Below, piece after piece: positions 1 through 6,376 of a stretch of DNA of 11,864 nt. The notes under the pieces were generated by a model that was given only the letters and a program-made list of their open reading frames with translations, ran no database searches and was not told the origin of the DNA. Location of the stretch: the NCBI GenBank assembly GCA_017646225.1, contig JAGCMZ010000106.1, forward strand, positions 1 through 11,864, in the 5' to 3' direction. The stretch's first letter is position 1. Every line of letters starts with the position of its first letter. A program made the translations under genes and the position numbers. The DNA is from Paludibacteraceae bacterium. GTDB lineage: Bacteria > Bacteroidota > Bacteroidia > Bacteroidales > Paludibacteraceae.

Positions 1-1447
1 AATCATCGTAATTTACCCCACAGATACCCGTATATTTGGTTTGATAATGCACCGTGGGATCATCGTTTGCCCAGCCTGTTAGTTTGGTTAGTGTATTTTC
101 TGCATCGTATTGAATACCCGACGTTTGGTTCCAATCACCATCCCAGTTATTTTCTTTAGCAGGGTCCATTCTGCACCAAATATACTTATCGTACATGGTA
201 GGTATTTGTGCATAATAGTCTCCATTACAATAAGATGCAGTAACCCACACATTATCGGTTCCTGCAGATTGATAGCAATACACAGCAATGCGAGCATTGT
301 CTGACATCCAGGTGCCAGGATACTGATTGTCGTAGACCTGAGGATCTAAATACACGCTATTGGAGTTGGTTAATTCACCTTCAATGCGAATTTGACCCGT
401 TGTTATATCAAAGTAAAAATCGTAGGTACCGTCTTCCAATACAATATTAGACACACCGCTACCACTACCACCACCTGTATAAGGTACAGTAGTAGCAGCA
501 CTTACAGCTGCATAAAATTCGTCTTCACAAGGAGTTTTCTTTACCACTTTAATAGCGTCATTCGCTTTAGAAATGGTTTGGCCCAGCAACATCATTTCGT
601 TAGAATTGCTAGGATTGGGCTTCAACTCAATACCATTGGTCCAATCTCCATCTACGCCCATAAGGACGTAGTATTCTTCAATAGGAGCAAGGAAATCGGC
701 CGTAACAATAATTTTACAACCTTCATATTTTATGGTAATATCGGCTGCTTCCGAAATTGTAAATTTTACATTACCGTCAGAACCTTCTCCTAAGTCTTTA
801 AATCTACAATCGTTTTTTGTACTATTATTGGCATCTATAGAACCTGATCCAAAAGTTACATCCCATGTTCCATTTGTAACTTTAAATTCGTATGTTCCTG
901 CCTTAACCCCACTAAATGTAACAGAACCATCGGCATCCAACTTACTACCTTTGTTATCCCATTCTTTACCATCACACCAAGGGGCATTGTTTTTACCATT
1001 ACCTGCTACATAGAAATCATAAGCTACCTGACTCCAAGAACCATTACCATTTGACCAAGCACCGCTTGCTATTGTATAGGTATTCTTAGACTTACTATAG
1101 TTAGTAATATCTTTGGTTTGATTCCATACAGAGCCCCATTCCAATGCTGTTTTTGCTGGATCCATACGACAGAAAATAACACCAGTAGAGGTTTTACCTG
1201 TTAAGGCGTACTCTACCTCGTATACACCATCACAATTGGTATCAGACATGGCTTGCCAACCATCTGCCGTACTACCCGTAAAGAAATATGCAGCAAACCA
1301 AGCATTACTTTGAGTCCAGTTACTATTGGGCTTGAGGTATACCTTTGTTCCTACCTCAAATTTATCTGCTGCACTTGCCGTAAAGGCAGACAAACCAACT
1401 AAGCTTACTAGTAAAAAAGCTACTATCTTATGTAAATTTGTTCTCAT
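1..1447 (-). CDS. Secreted multi-domain protein with repeated putative glycan-binding modules (partial, C-terminus outside window)
   Basis: The reading frame stays open from the ATG at 1447 to the left edge, giving 482 residues without a stop. Residues 1-27 form a signal peptide (basic start, hydrophobic core, AFTASAA end), so the protein is exported. Two related modules are visible, about residues 36-130 and 365-459. Each begins VYL(K/D)P, has a Trp/Tyr-rich core and carries CRMDPA followed by a Trp-rich stretch ending WNQT. Between them, residues about 142-250 contain AGTYEFKVTNGTW and a final ADITIKYEG-type strand. Residues about 259-355 look like a second such sandwich with a GGGSGSG linker. 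This pattern resembles starch- or glycan-binding modules of Bacteroidales surface proteins and amylases; that is family resemblance, not proof. No catalytic domain is seen, but one could lie beyond the edge. It follows the fibronectin-III gene after 15 bases, so the two are probably co-transcribed. Start chosen by signal peptide and strong ribosome site. Confidence 0.85.
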   Translation of the reverse strand, partial: MRTNLHKIVAFLLVSLVGLSAFTASAADKFEVGTKVYLKPNSNWTQSNAWFAAYFFTGSTADGWQAMSDTNCDGVYEVEYALTGKTSTGVIFCRMDPAKTALEWGSVWNQTKDITNYSKSKNTYTIASGAWSNGNGSWSQVAYDFYVAGNGKNNAPWCDGKEWDNKGSKLDADGSVTFSGVKAGTYEFKVTNGTWDVTFGSGSIDANNSTKNDCRFKDLGEGSDGNVKFTISEAADITIKYEGCKIIVTADFLAPIEEYYVLMGVDGDWTNGIELKPNPSNSNEMMLLGQTISKANDAIKVVKKTPCEDEFYAAVSAATTVPYTGGGSGSGVSNIVLEDGTYDFYFDITTGQIRIEGELTNSNSVYLDPQVYDNQYPGTWMSDNARIAVYCYQSAGTDNVWVTASYCNGDYYAQIPTMYDKYIWCRMDPAKENNWDGDWNQTSGIQYDAENTLTKLTGWANDDPTVHYQTKYTGICGVNYDD

Positions 1448-1462
1448 CTTTCTGCCTCCTTA
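1448..1462 (-). promoter_or_regulatory. Strong Shine-Dalgarno site between two secreted-protein genes
   Basis: On the minus strand AGGAGG (1455-1460) lies 7 bases before the ATG at 1447, in the 15-base gap after the upstream stop codon. This is the ideal spacing. It is notable because Bacteroidetes mRNAs mostly lack such sites and no other gene start in this window has one this good. It fixes the start of the downstream gene. Confidence 0.75.
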
Positions 1463-3523
1463 TTAATAAATAGCCCATAAATATTTTAAATCAGCAGCCT
1501 CACCATACACGTCGTGAATGTGCATGTAATACGTTCCCACATTGTAATCAGAGATATCCAAGGTAAACTTAGAGGGAGCATCGTCAAAACTGTTATAGAA
1601 AATGCGCTTGCTTAAATCGAACGATTCGCCACCCAAGTAACCATCTTCGGTAAACACACCTACCGATGCCATACGACCATTGGTTTGCAAGGTAAACTCA
1701 GATTGTCTGTCGTAGACTTTTTCAAACTTGATGATGGTAAAGATTTCGTCGTCTTGACAACCTACCCCTACTTTGTAAGATACAAACTTGGTAAAATAGG
1801 TATTATCATAGATGGTTCCATTACATCCATCATTATGTCTTACACTAACAGAGAAACGTATATTTTGATCTTCTTTAATATCGGTTTTTAAGAACGATAT
1901 CCAACCCAATTTATCCAATTCTGTATAATACCAACCATCTTCGCTTTTTGACATACTTTGCGTTGTAATGCCAACAATATCACTAACAAAGCCTTTTTCG
2001 GTAGTTGCGTATACTTTCACATCGTTTATTTGTTGTGTTCCAAGAGGTTTAAAGCGAATTACCACGTATGGGTCTTTTTTAGCCTGATCGTGATACGCTG
2101 TATAGAACTCTAATTCGTATGGCATTAAAAACTCACCACCATTATTGGCACTACATCCCAAACCAGTAGAGCCACTTGTAGAATAATCCATACCACAAAT
2201 ACTACCCACCTTGGTGGTTGCTGTTACCTCTGCTTTGGCTTGGTTGTTGTATTGGTCTGATAATTTAAGTAAAAAGGTGTATTGGGTAGAGTGTTCCAAA
2301 CCACCTAACTCGTATATATTAGTTCTAGGGTTGGCCAATTCTATTGTTTGTCTTTCGCCTCTAATGGATCGATATTCCAACACAGCGCTTGTTGGATCAA
2401 AACCAGGATTAGACCATGTTAAGGTAACAGTGTGCTGCGTAATGTGAGAAACGGTTAAATCAAAAACAATATCGCAATATTGAGTGGTCATAGTACCATT
2501 GGCATCAAGTTCAAACAAACCTACTGCTTTTACATCGCCTTTTTTGGTTTCTAATCTAAACTCTTGGTTGTAATCAATTGATTGAAAAGTAAAGGTAAAC
2601 AAACCTTCTCTACTAATATTGCTACATGTAACCGTTTCATCGCCATTGGTTAATGTATAAGCACCCGCTTCTGTTGGGAAACTGCCATTGCCGTATCCCA
2701 ATATAGTAAGAGTAACATTCTTGTTCGAAGCAGAGGCCGATTCGAAGGTAACACAGGTTACTTCTTCTGGTTCGTAGTAAATACTTGGTGTAGTTGCCAC
2801 ATACTTACCATTTTCATCGTATGCACGAACTATAAACGAGTGTCTTACACCTGCCTCTAGGTGAGTAATGGTAGCAGAAGTTTCGCTAGTAGTATTAAAT
2901 ACTTTGTCGTGTTCAACACCAAAAATGGTATACAGATACCTACCTTCGTTGCTATAAGGTTGCCAGTTTAGGGTAACCGAATTCGATTTTTGATTGGTAA
3001 GAGCAGGATTTTGCCACTCCAAACCGTATGTATATGTAAAAGAAGTTGCACAAGCTTGTGTGGTTACTGGTTTAAATTCAGCACCCTCTTGTTGAAGGAA
3101 TACCAATTCAGTTTTCGTTTCGCCAGAAGTTAAAACGGTTTGTGCTTCTACTGCATAAGAATAAGTAATACTACCACTTAAATCCAAACCATACATATCA
3201 CAAGTATAAGTAGTTTCCTCTGTAGGATCTTTCTTTTGCGGAGTTTGACCGGCAGGAGTATTCTCTTCGTATTCACAAGGATCTGTTGCCAATATTCGTC
3301 TCACTGCAACCGGTGTTGTTACACCACCATTTGTTTCGTAACGATACACTAAAAATTCCGTATTTCTTACAACGGGGGTATATTGCCAACTCAACGAGAC
3401 AGCATTATCGGCTGTTTTTACATAATTAAGGTTCTTAAAATCTGTATTTACCTGACAATCTGTTTGTGCCATGGCTACTACAGAGCAGCAAAACAGGGTT
3501 AAAAAAAGTAGATATTTTCTCAT
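1463..3523 (-). CDS. Secreted fibronectin type III-like domain protein, function unknown
   Basis: 686 residues. Residues 1-20 are a signal peptide ending AMAQ; the mature protein starts TDCQ, so the Cys is not at +1 and a lipoprotein is unlikely. Fibronectin-III-like beta sandwiches are visible at about 177-250 (SVTLNWQP, then YTIFGVE, then ITHLEAGVRHSFIVRAYD) and 352-437 (TVTLTWSNPGFDP, then LGGLEHSTQYTFLLKLSD). A more divergent one (SLSWQY) lies near 30-145. Residues 440-590 form a Cys-containing region with no family I recognise. The last 90 residues (about 598-686) look like a small beta domain ending in LDISDYNVGTYYMHIHD, which resembles the shape of type IX secretion C-terminal sorting domains but lacks their usual basic tail. 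It is the first gene of a two-gene unit with the glycan-module protein downstream. The likely place is the cell surface or periplasm; the role is unknown. Confidence 0.85.
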   Translation of the reverse strand: MRKYLLFLTLFCCSVVAMAQTDCQVNTDFKNLNYVKTADNAVSLSWQYTPVVRNTEFLVYRYETNGGVTTPVAVRRILATDPCEYEENTPAGQTPQKKDPTEETTYTCDMYGLDLSGSITYSYAVEAQTVLTSGETKTELVFLQQEGAEFKPVTTQACATSFTYTYGLEWQNPALTNQKSNSVTLNWQPYSNEGRYLYTIFGVEHDKVFNTTSETSATITHLEAGVRHSFIVRAYDENGKYVATTPSIYYEPEEVTCVTFESASASNKNVTLTILGYGNGSFPTEAGAYTLTNGDETVTCSNISREGLFTFTFQSIDYNQEFRLETKKGDVKAVGLFELDANGTMTTQYCDIVFDLTVSHITQHTVTLTWSNPGFDPTSAVLEYRSIRGERQTIELANPRTNIYELGGLEHSTQYTFLLKLSDQYNNQAKAEVTATTKVGSICGMDYSTSGSTGLGCSANNGGEFLMPYELEFYTAYHDQAKKDPYVVIRFKPLGTQQINDVKVYATTEKGFVSDIVGITTQSMSKSEDGWYYTELDKLGWISFLKTDIKEDQNIRFSVSVRHNDGCNGTIYDNTYFTKFVSYKVGVGCQDDEIFTIIKFEKVYDRQSEFTLQTNGRMASVGVFTEDGYLGGESFDLSKRIFYNSFDDAPSKFTLDISDYNVGTYYMHIHDVYGEAADLKYLWAIY

Positions 3524-3546
3524 ATTTTATCACTTAAACAAGGAGA

Positions 3547-3579
3547 CAAAGATAGTAATTTTTGTATATCACCTACAAA
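3547..3579 (-). promoter_or_regulatory. Bacteroidetes-type promoter for the fibronectin-III gene
   Basis: Reading the minus strand, TTTG (3579-3576) is followed after 21 bases by TATCTTTG (3554-3547), a perfect match to the -7 consensus TAnnTTTG. Transcription would start near 3540, leaving a leader of about 17-20 bases before the ATG at 3523. No ribosome site is visible in that leader. Confidence 0.7.
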
Positions 3580-3595
3580 AAAAGCAATAATTTAT

Positions 3596-3629
3596 AAAAA
3601 AAAAGAATGAGAGTATAACACTCCCATTC
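3596..3629 (-). terminator. Rho-independent terminator after the YugP-like gene
   Basis: On the minus strand GAATGGGAGT (3629-3620), a 5-base loop and ACTCTCATTC (3614-3605) form a 10-base stem with one mismatch, followed by nine T (3604-3596). It lies 44 bases beyond the stop of the metallopeptidase gene and just upstream of the promoter for the fibronectin-III gene, separating the two units. Confidence 0.85.
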
Positions 3630-3672
3630 ATTCTCTATCGTTTAAAAGGTAACTCGCTGCTACATAACACGT

Positions 3673-4347
3673 TTAATCTCTTCTGCCCATGTATATCATC
3701 ACATAATAAATAAGGGTAGCAAGCGAGCTTAAAGCAGCCACTACGTAAGTATAGGCAGCCGATTTTAAGGCATCCTTTGCAGCGGCATCGTTAGCAGTTG
3801 TTGTCATACCCGATTTAGATAACCAAACCAAGGCTCTTTTACTTGCATTGATTTCTACAGGCAAGGTTATAAAACTAAACAAGGTAGTTGCAGCAAACAA
3901 AATAATGCCAAATAACATAACTTGTGGATACGTCTCGATGGTAAGGATACCAGCCAGCAACACCCATGTCATCCAGTTAGAAGCGAAACTAACAACGGGC
4001 ACCAATGCCGAACGCATTTTTAGCCAAGCATACGATTCAGCATGTTGTACTGCATGTCCGCATTCGTGCGCAGCCACTGCTGCCGCTGCTACACTGCAAG
4101 AACGATATACGCCTTCGCTTAAATTGACCGTTTTATTCGAGGGATTGTAATGATCGGTTAAACGACCTGGCGTTGAAATAACGCGCACGTCGGTAATATG
4201 ATTATCGCGCAACATTTTTTCGGCAATATCCTTGCCGGTCATACCGCCCGCAATGGGCATTTGCGAATACTTTTTAAACTTACGTTGTAAGTTGTATTGC
4301 ACCAAATAACTAAGCAGTGAAGTAGCAATAAATAAAATCCAATACAT
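3673..4347 (-). CDS. Membrane zinc metallopeptidase, YugP family (Zn_peptidase_2)
   Basis: 224 residues, the usual length for this family. The zinc site HECGH is at residues 94-98, inside an AAA-rich helix (AAAAVAAHECGHAVQHAE). The conserved GRLTDHYNP segment (61-69) precedes it. LPVEINAS (162-169) lies after the second membrane stretch, its Glu166 being the probable third zinc ligand. Hydrophobic segments at about 2-17, 113-135, 142-163 and 199-219 make it an integral membrane protein. The family is widespread, and its physiological substrate is not established as far as I know. It lies 333 bases downstream of purA, with a terminator on each side, so it is probably transcribed alone. Its leader carries tandem 8-base repeats. 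The start is well supported: the N-terminal membrane helix begins at the first Met. Confidence 0.93.
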   Translation of the reverse strand: MYWILFIATSLLSYLVQYNLQRKFKKYSQMPIAGGMTGKDIAEKMLRDNHITDVRVISTPGRLTDHYNPSNKTVNLSEGVYRSCSVAAAAVAAHECGHAVQHAESYAWLKMRSALVPVVSFASNWMTWVLLAGILTIETYPQVMLFGIILFAATTLFSFITLPVEINASKRALVWLSKSGMTTTANDAAAKDALKSAAYTYVVAALSSLATLIYYVMIYMGRRD

Positions 4348-4358
4348 AATCTTTTTTT

Positions 4359-4390
4359 GACTAATCGACTAATCGACGAACCGACTAATC
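4359..4390 (-). repeat. Four tandem 8-base repeats in the leader of the YugP-like gene
   Basis: On the plus strand the units are GACTAATC, GACTAATC, GACGAACC, GACTAATC, in exact 8-base phase. Read toward the gene on the minus strand the core is CGATTAGT. The array ends 11 bases before the ATG at 4347. Three units are identical and one has two changes. Similar arrays occur at 10787-10818 and 10854-10882. Confidence 0.85.
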
Positions 4391-4634
4391 GAATGTTTTT
4401 ACTTTTTATTCTTGTGGAAAAATCGATTATTATAAAGCAATTTTCGTGCCAAAGATTTTTTATTCGCTTTGCGAACGTTTAGACGTTTACTCAATGCTTC
4501 GCATTTCATGAAATTTATTCCCTTCGGTCATCAGTACGTCTCGTGACTCGGCATAGTCAAGTAAACTTGCCTCTGCGCTCGCTACTCGAAATTTTAGACG
4601 TTTAGGCGATTGTAGTTCTAGAACGGATATAAAA
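4391..4634. repeat. Gene-free stretch with a degenerate, hairpin-rich repeat element
   Basis: No convincing open reading frame is present. The sequence TTTAGACGTTTA occurs at 4478-4489 and again at 4593-4604, bracketing about 103 bases. Inside are a perfect palindrome ATTTCATGAAAT (4503-4514) and an inverted repeat CAAGT-aa-ACTTG (4558-4569) flanked by GGCA (4550-4553) and CTCTGCGCTCGC (4571-4582). Just outside is TTCGC-TTT-GCGAA (4463-4475). The style resembles non-coding interspersed repeats I recall from Bacteroidales intergenic regions, but copy number cannot be judged from this window. A small RNA or decayed insertion cannot be excluded. Confidence 0.5.
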
Positions 4635-4677
4635 AAAACTCTCGGGGACTTCGACAGGCTCAGTCACCGAGAGTTTT
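4631..4677 (-). terminator. purA terminator with a REP-like sequence in its loop
   Basis: AAAACTCTCGG (4635-4645) pairs perfectly with CCGAGAGTTTT (4667-4677). On the minus strand the stem starts 3 bases after the purA stop codon and is followed by a T tract (4638-4631). The flanking A and T runs would let it act in both directions. The 21-base loop can form an inner GACT/AGTC pairing and contains CTTCGACAGGCTCAG (4649-4663). Confidence 0.88.
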
Positions 4678-4680
4678 GTA

Positions 4681-5955
4681 TTATTCGCAGGTGTAGCGAA
4701 CTATGGTCTGTTCACGGTCTGGACCTACCGACACAATCTTAATAGGTACGTTTAGTTGATCTTCTAAGAAATCAAGGTAATCGTTGAATGCTTTGGGGAA
4801 TTCGCCCTCGCTCTTCATTTTGGTCATATCGGTTTTCCAACCTGGCAATTCTACGTAGATAGGTTCTACGTCGTCGGTAATTTCGTAGGGGAAGTAATCG
4901 ATTTCTTCGCCACCGATGCGATAACCTACGCATGCTTTGATGGTTTCGAATTGATCCAATACGTCGCTCTTCATCATAATAAGTTGGGTAACACCGTTAA
5001 TCATTACTGAATATTTAAGCGCTACCAAGTCAATCCAACCGCAACGACGTTTACGACCCGTTACCGAGCCAAATTCGTGGCCGTTTTTGCAAAGGGTATC
5101 GCCTACTTCGTCAAACAATTCGGTAGGGAAAGGACCGCTACCTACACGAGTACAATACGCTTTAAAGATACCGTACACATCGCAAATTTTGTTAGGCGCA
5201 ATACCCATACCGGTACAAGCACCTGCACAAATGGTATTAGACGATGTTACAAAAGGATACGATCCAAAGTCAATATCCAACATGGTACCTTGTGCACCTT
5301 CGCACAAAATAGATTTATCTTGGTCGATGATATCGTTTAGGTAATGTTCGCTATCAATCAATTGGAATTTTTTAAGGTATTCAATGCCTTCTAACCAAGC
5401 AGGTTCGGTTTCCGAAAGGTCGTAGGCAAAATTCATCGAATCCAAAATTTGCAAGTGACGTTTTTTAGCGGTTGCATATTTTTCTTCAAAGTTGCCCAAA
5501 ATATCGCCTACACGCAAACCATAACGGCCTACTTTATCGGTATAGGTAGGACCAATACCTTTACCGGTAGTACCTACTTTTGCATCGCCTTTAGCTGCCT
5601 CATTAGCGGCATCCAACAAACGGTGAGTAGGCATAATAAGGTGTGCTTTTTTAGAAATGTATAGTTTTTGGGTTAAATCGTGTCCCGATGCCGACAAGGC
5701 TTCTGCCTCTGCTTTAAACAAAGCGGGATCTAACACAACACCGTTTGAAATTACATTTACTTTGTCTCCTTGGAAAATACCCGATGGGATAGAACGTAAT
5801 ACGTATTTTTCGTTGTTAAACTCCAAGGTGTGACCTGCATTTGGACCGCCTTGAAAACGAGTAATAACATCGTAATTAGGAGTTAATACGTCAATTACTT
5901 TTCCTTTTCCTTCGTCGCCCCATTGTAAACCGAGCAACACGTCTACTTTTGCCAT
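4681..5955 (-). CDS. purA: Adenylosuccinate synthetase
   Basis: 424 residues, full length for PurA. The enzyme joins IMP and aspartate using GTP to give adenylosuccinate, the first committed step from IMP to AMP, in the cytoplasm. Visible motifs are the N-terminal phosphate-binding loop WGDEGKGK (12-19) with catalytic Asp14, GGPNAGHT (36-43) with catalytic His42, the IMP-binding stretch GTTGKGIGPTYTDK (about 128-141), CEGAQGTMLDIDFGSYPFVTSSN, and GSVTGRKRRCGWIDL in the C-terminal half. The start is fixed by MAKVDVLLGLQWGDEGKGK, the normal family N-terminus. No ribosome site is visible. It has its own terminator and is divergent from the ferredoxin gene, so it is probably monocistronic. Nothing is missing or odd in the protein. 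Confidence 0.98.
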   Translation of the reverse strand: MAKVDVLLGLQWGDEGKGKVIDVLTPNYDVITRFQGGPNAGHTLEFNNEKYVLRSIPSGIFQGDKVNVISNGVVLDPALFKAEAEALSASGHDLTQKLYISKKAHLIMPTHRLLDAANEAAKGDAKVGTTGKGIGPTYTDKVGRYGLRVGDILGNFEEKYATAKKRHLQILDSMNFAYDLSETEPAWLEGIEYLKKFQLIDSEHYLNDIIDQDKSILCEGAQGTMLDIDFGSYPFVTSSNTICAGACTGMGIAPNKICDVYGIFKAYCTRVGSGPFPTELFDEVGDTLCKNGHEFGSVTGRKRRCGWIDLVALKYSVMINGVTQLIMMKSDVLDQFETIKACVGYRIGGEEIDYFPYEITDDVEPIYVELPGWKTDMTKMKSEGEFPKAFNDYLDFLEDQLNVPIKIVSVGPDREQTIVRYTCE

Positions 5956-5993
5956 TTTTATAGATTACTTTTTATAGTTTTACTAACAGTGCG

Positions 5994-6001
5994 TAAAGAT
6001 A
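5994..6001 (-). promoter_or_regulatory. Possible -7 box for purA
   Basis: TATCTTTA on the minus strand matches TAnnTTTG in all but the last base and would start transcription near 5988, giving a leader of about 32 bases. No TTTG was found at the expected upstream spacing, so this is a weak call. Confidence 0.35.
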
Positions 6002-6061
6002 ATACTTTTTTTTGGTAAACGAGAAATTTTAATCTTTGCATACGTAAAACACCCAAAAAAA

Positions 6062-6092
6062 TTTGTCAAACAAAAAATTACCCCTAACTTTG
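6062..6092 (+). promoter_or_regulatory. Near-consensus Bacteroidetes promoter for the ferredoxin gene
   Basis: TTTG (6062-6065), a 19-base spacer and TAACTTTG (6085-6092) fit the -33/-7 consensus exactly. The start of transcription is expected near 6098, giving a leader of about 38 bases made almost entirely of 8-base repeats. A strong promoter fits the abundance expected of a ferredoxin. Confidence 0.8.
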
Positions 6093-6095
6093 CAT

Positions 6096-6135
6096 CAAAT
6101 AAACTAAACAACTAAACATTTAAACATTAATCACT
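6096..6135 (+). repeat. 8-base periodic leader of the ferredoxin gene
   Basis: Units in phase are CAAATAAA, CTAAACAA, CTAAACAT, TTAAACAT and TAATCACT, running directly into the ATG at 6136. The stretch has no G at all, so the leader should be unstructured. There is no Shine-Dalgarno sequence. Confidence 0.75.
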
Positions 6136-6303
6136 ATGGCACACATCATTACTGACGACTGCATCGCTTGCGGTACTTGTATCAGCGAATGTCCAGTAGA
6201 AGCAATTTCTGAAGGCGATATCTACTCTATCGATCCAGAAACTTGCATCGATTGCGGTACTTGCGCAGAAGCTTGTCCTTCTGAAGCAATCAAACCTGCA
6301 TAA
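6136..6303 (+). CDS. 2[4Fe-4S] ferredoxin, clostridial type
   Basis: 55 residues, the typical size of this family. Two CxxCxxCxxxCP clusters are visible: Cys9, 12, 15, 19 and Cys37, 40, 43, 47, each completed by Pro (20 and 48), so it should bind two [4Fe-4S] clusters. It is a soluble low-potential electron carrier, probably serving enzymes such as pyruvate:ferredoxin oxidoreductase or hydrogenase in an anaerobe; the partner is inference. The two halves are clearly duplicated (CIACGTC / CIDCGTC). Codons favour C endings (seven of nine Ile are ATC), unlike the AT-rich neighbours, as expected of a highly expressed gene. It stands alone between its own promoter and a strong terminator. Confidence 0.96.
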   Translation: MAHIITDDCIACGTCISECPVEAISEGDIYSIDPETCIDCGTCAEACPSEAIKPA

Positions 6304-6321
6304 GCAGCGCAAGAAGCATAT

Positions 6322-6357
6322 AAAAAACGACCCCTCAAAAAGAAGGGTCGTTTTTTT
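6322..6357. terminator. Bidirectional terminator between ferredoxin and the DUF3276 gene
   Basis: AAAAAACGACCC (6322-6333) pairs with GGGTCGTTTTTT (6345-6356), with an 11-base loop and a T run to 6357. It begins 18 bases after the ferredoxin stop. On the minus strand the same hairpin is followed by six T and lies 20 bases beyond the stop of the convergent gene, so it probably serves both. Confidence 0.9.
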
Positions 6358-6376
6358 ATTACACTGGAATTGGCCA

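Noticed and set aside
392..1013. Two open frames of 93-133 residues on the plus strand at the left edge
   Set aside because: They lie opposite the signal-peptide-bearing minus-strand gene that is open for its whole visible length, and their Thr/Tyr-rich translations look like antisense noise.
3673..4347. HtpX or M48-type protease for the zinc peptidase
   Set aside because: The site is HECGH with the LPVEINAS context and a DHYNP segment, which is the YugP pattern, and the protein is shorter than HtpX.
5077..5344. Open frames on the plus strand inside purA
   Set aside because: purA is intact and strongly conserved on the other strand; these frames show no family motif.
6127..6312. 61-residue Cys-rich open frame on the minus strand opposite the ferredoxin gene
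   Set aside because: It is the antisense shadow of the ferredoxin gene; its Cys and Asp content comes from the reverse of the cluster codons, and it has no promoter.
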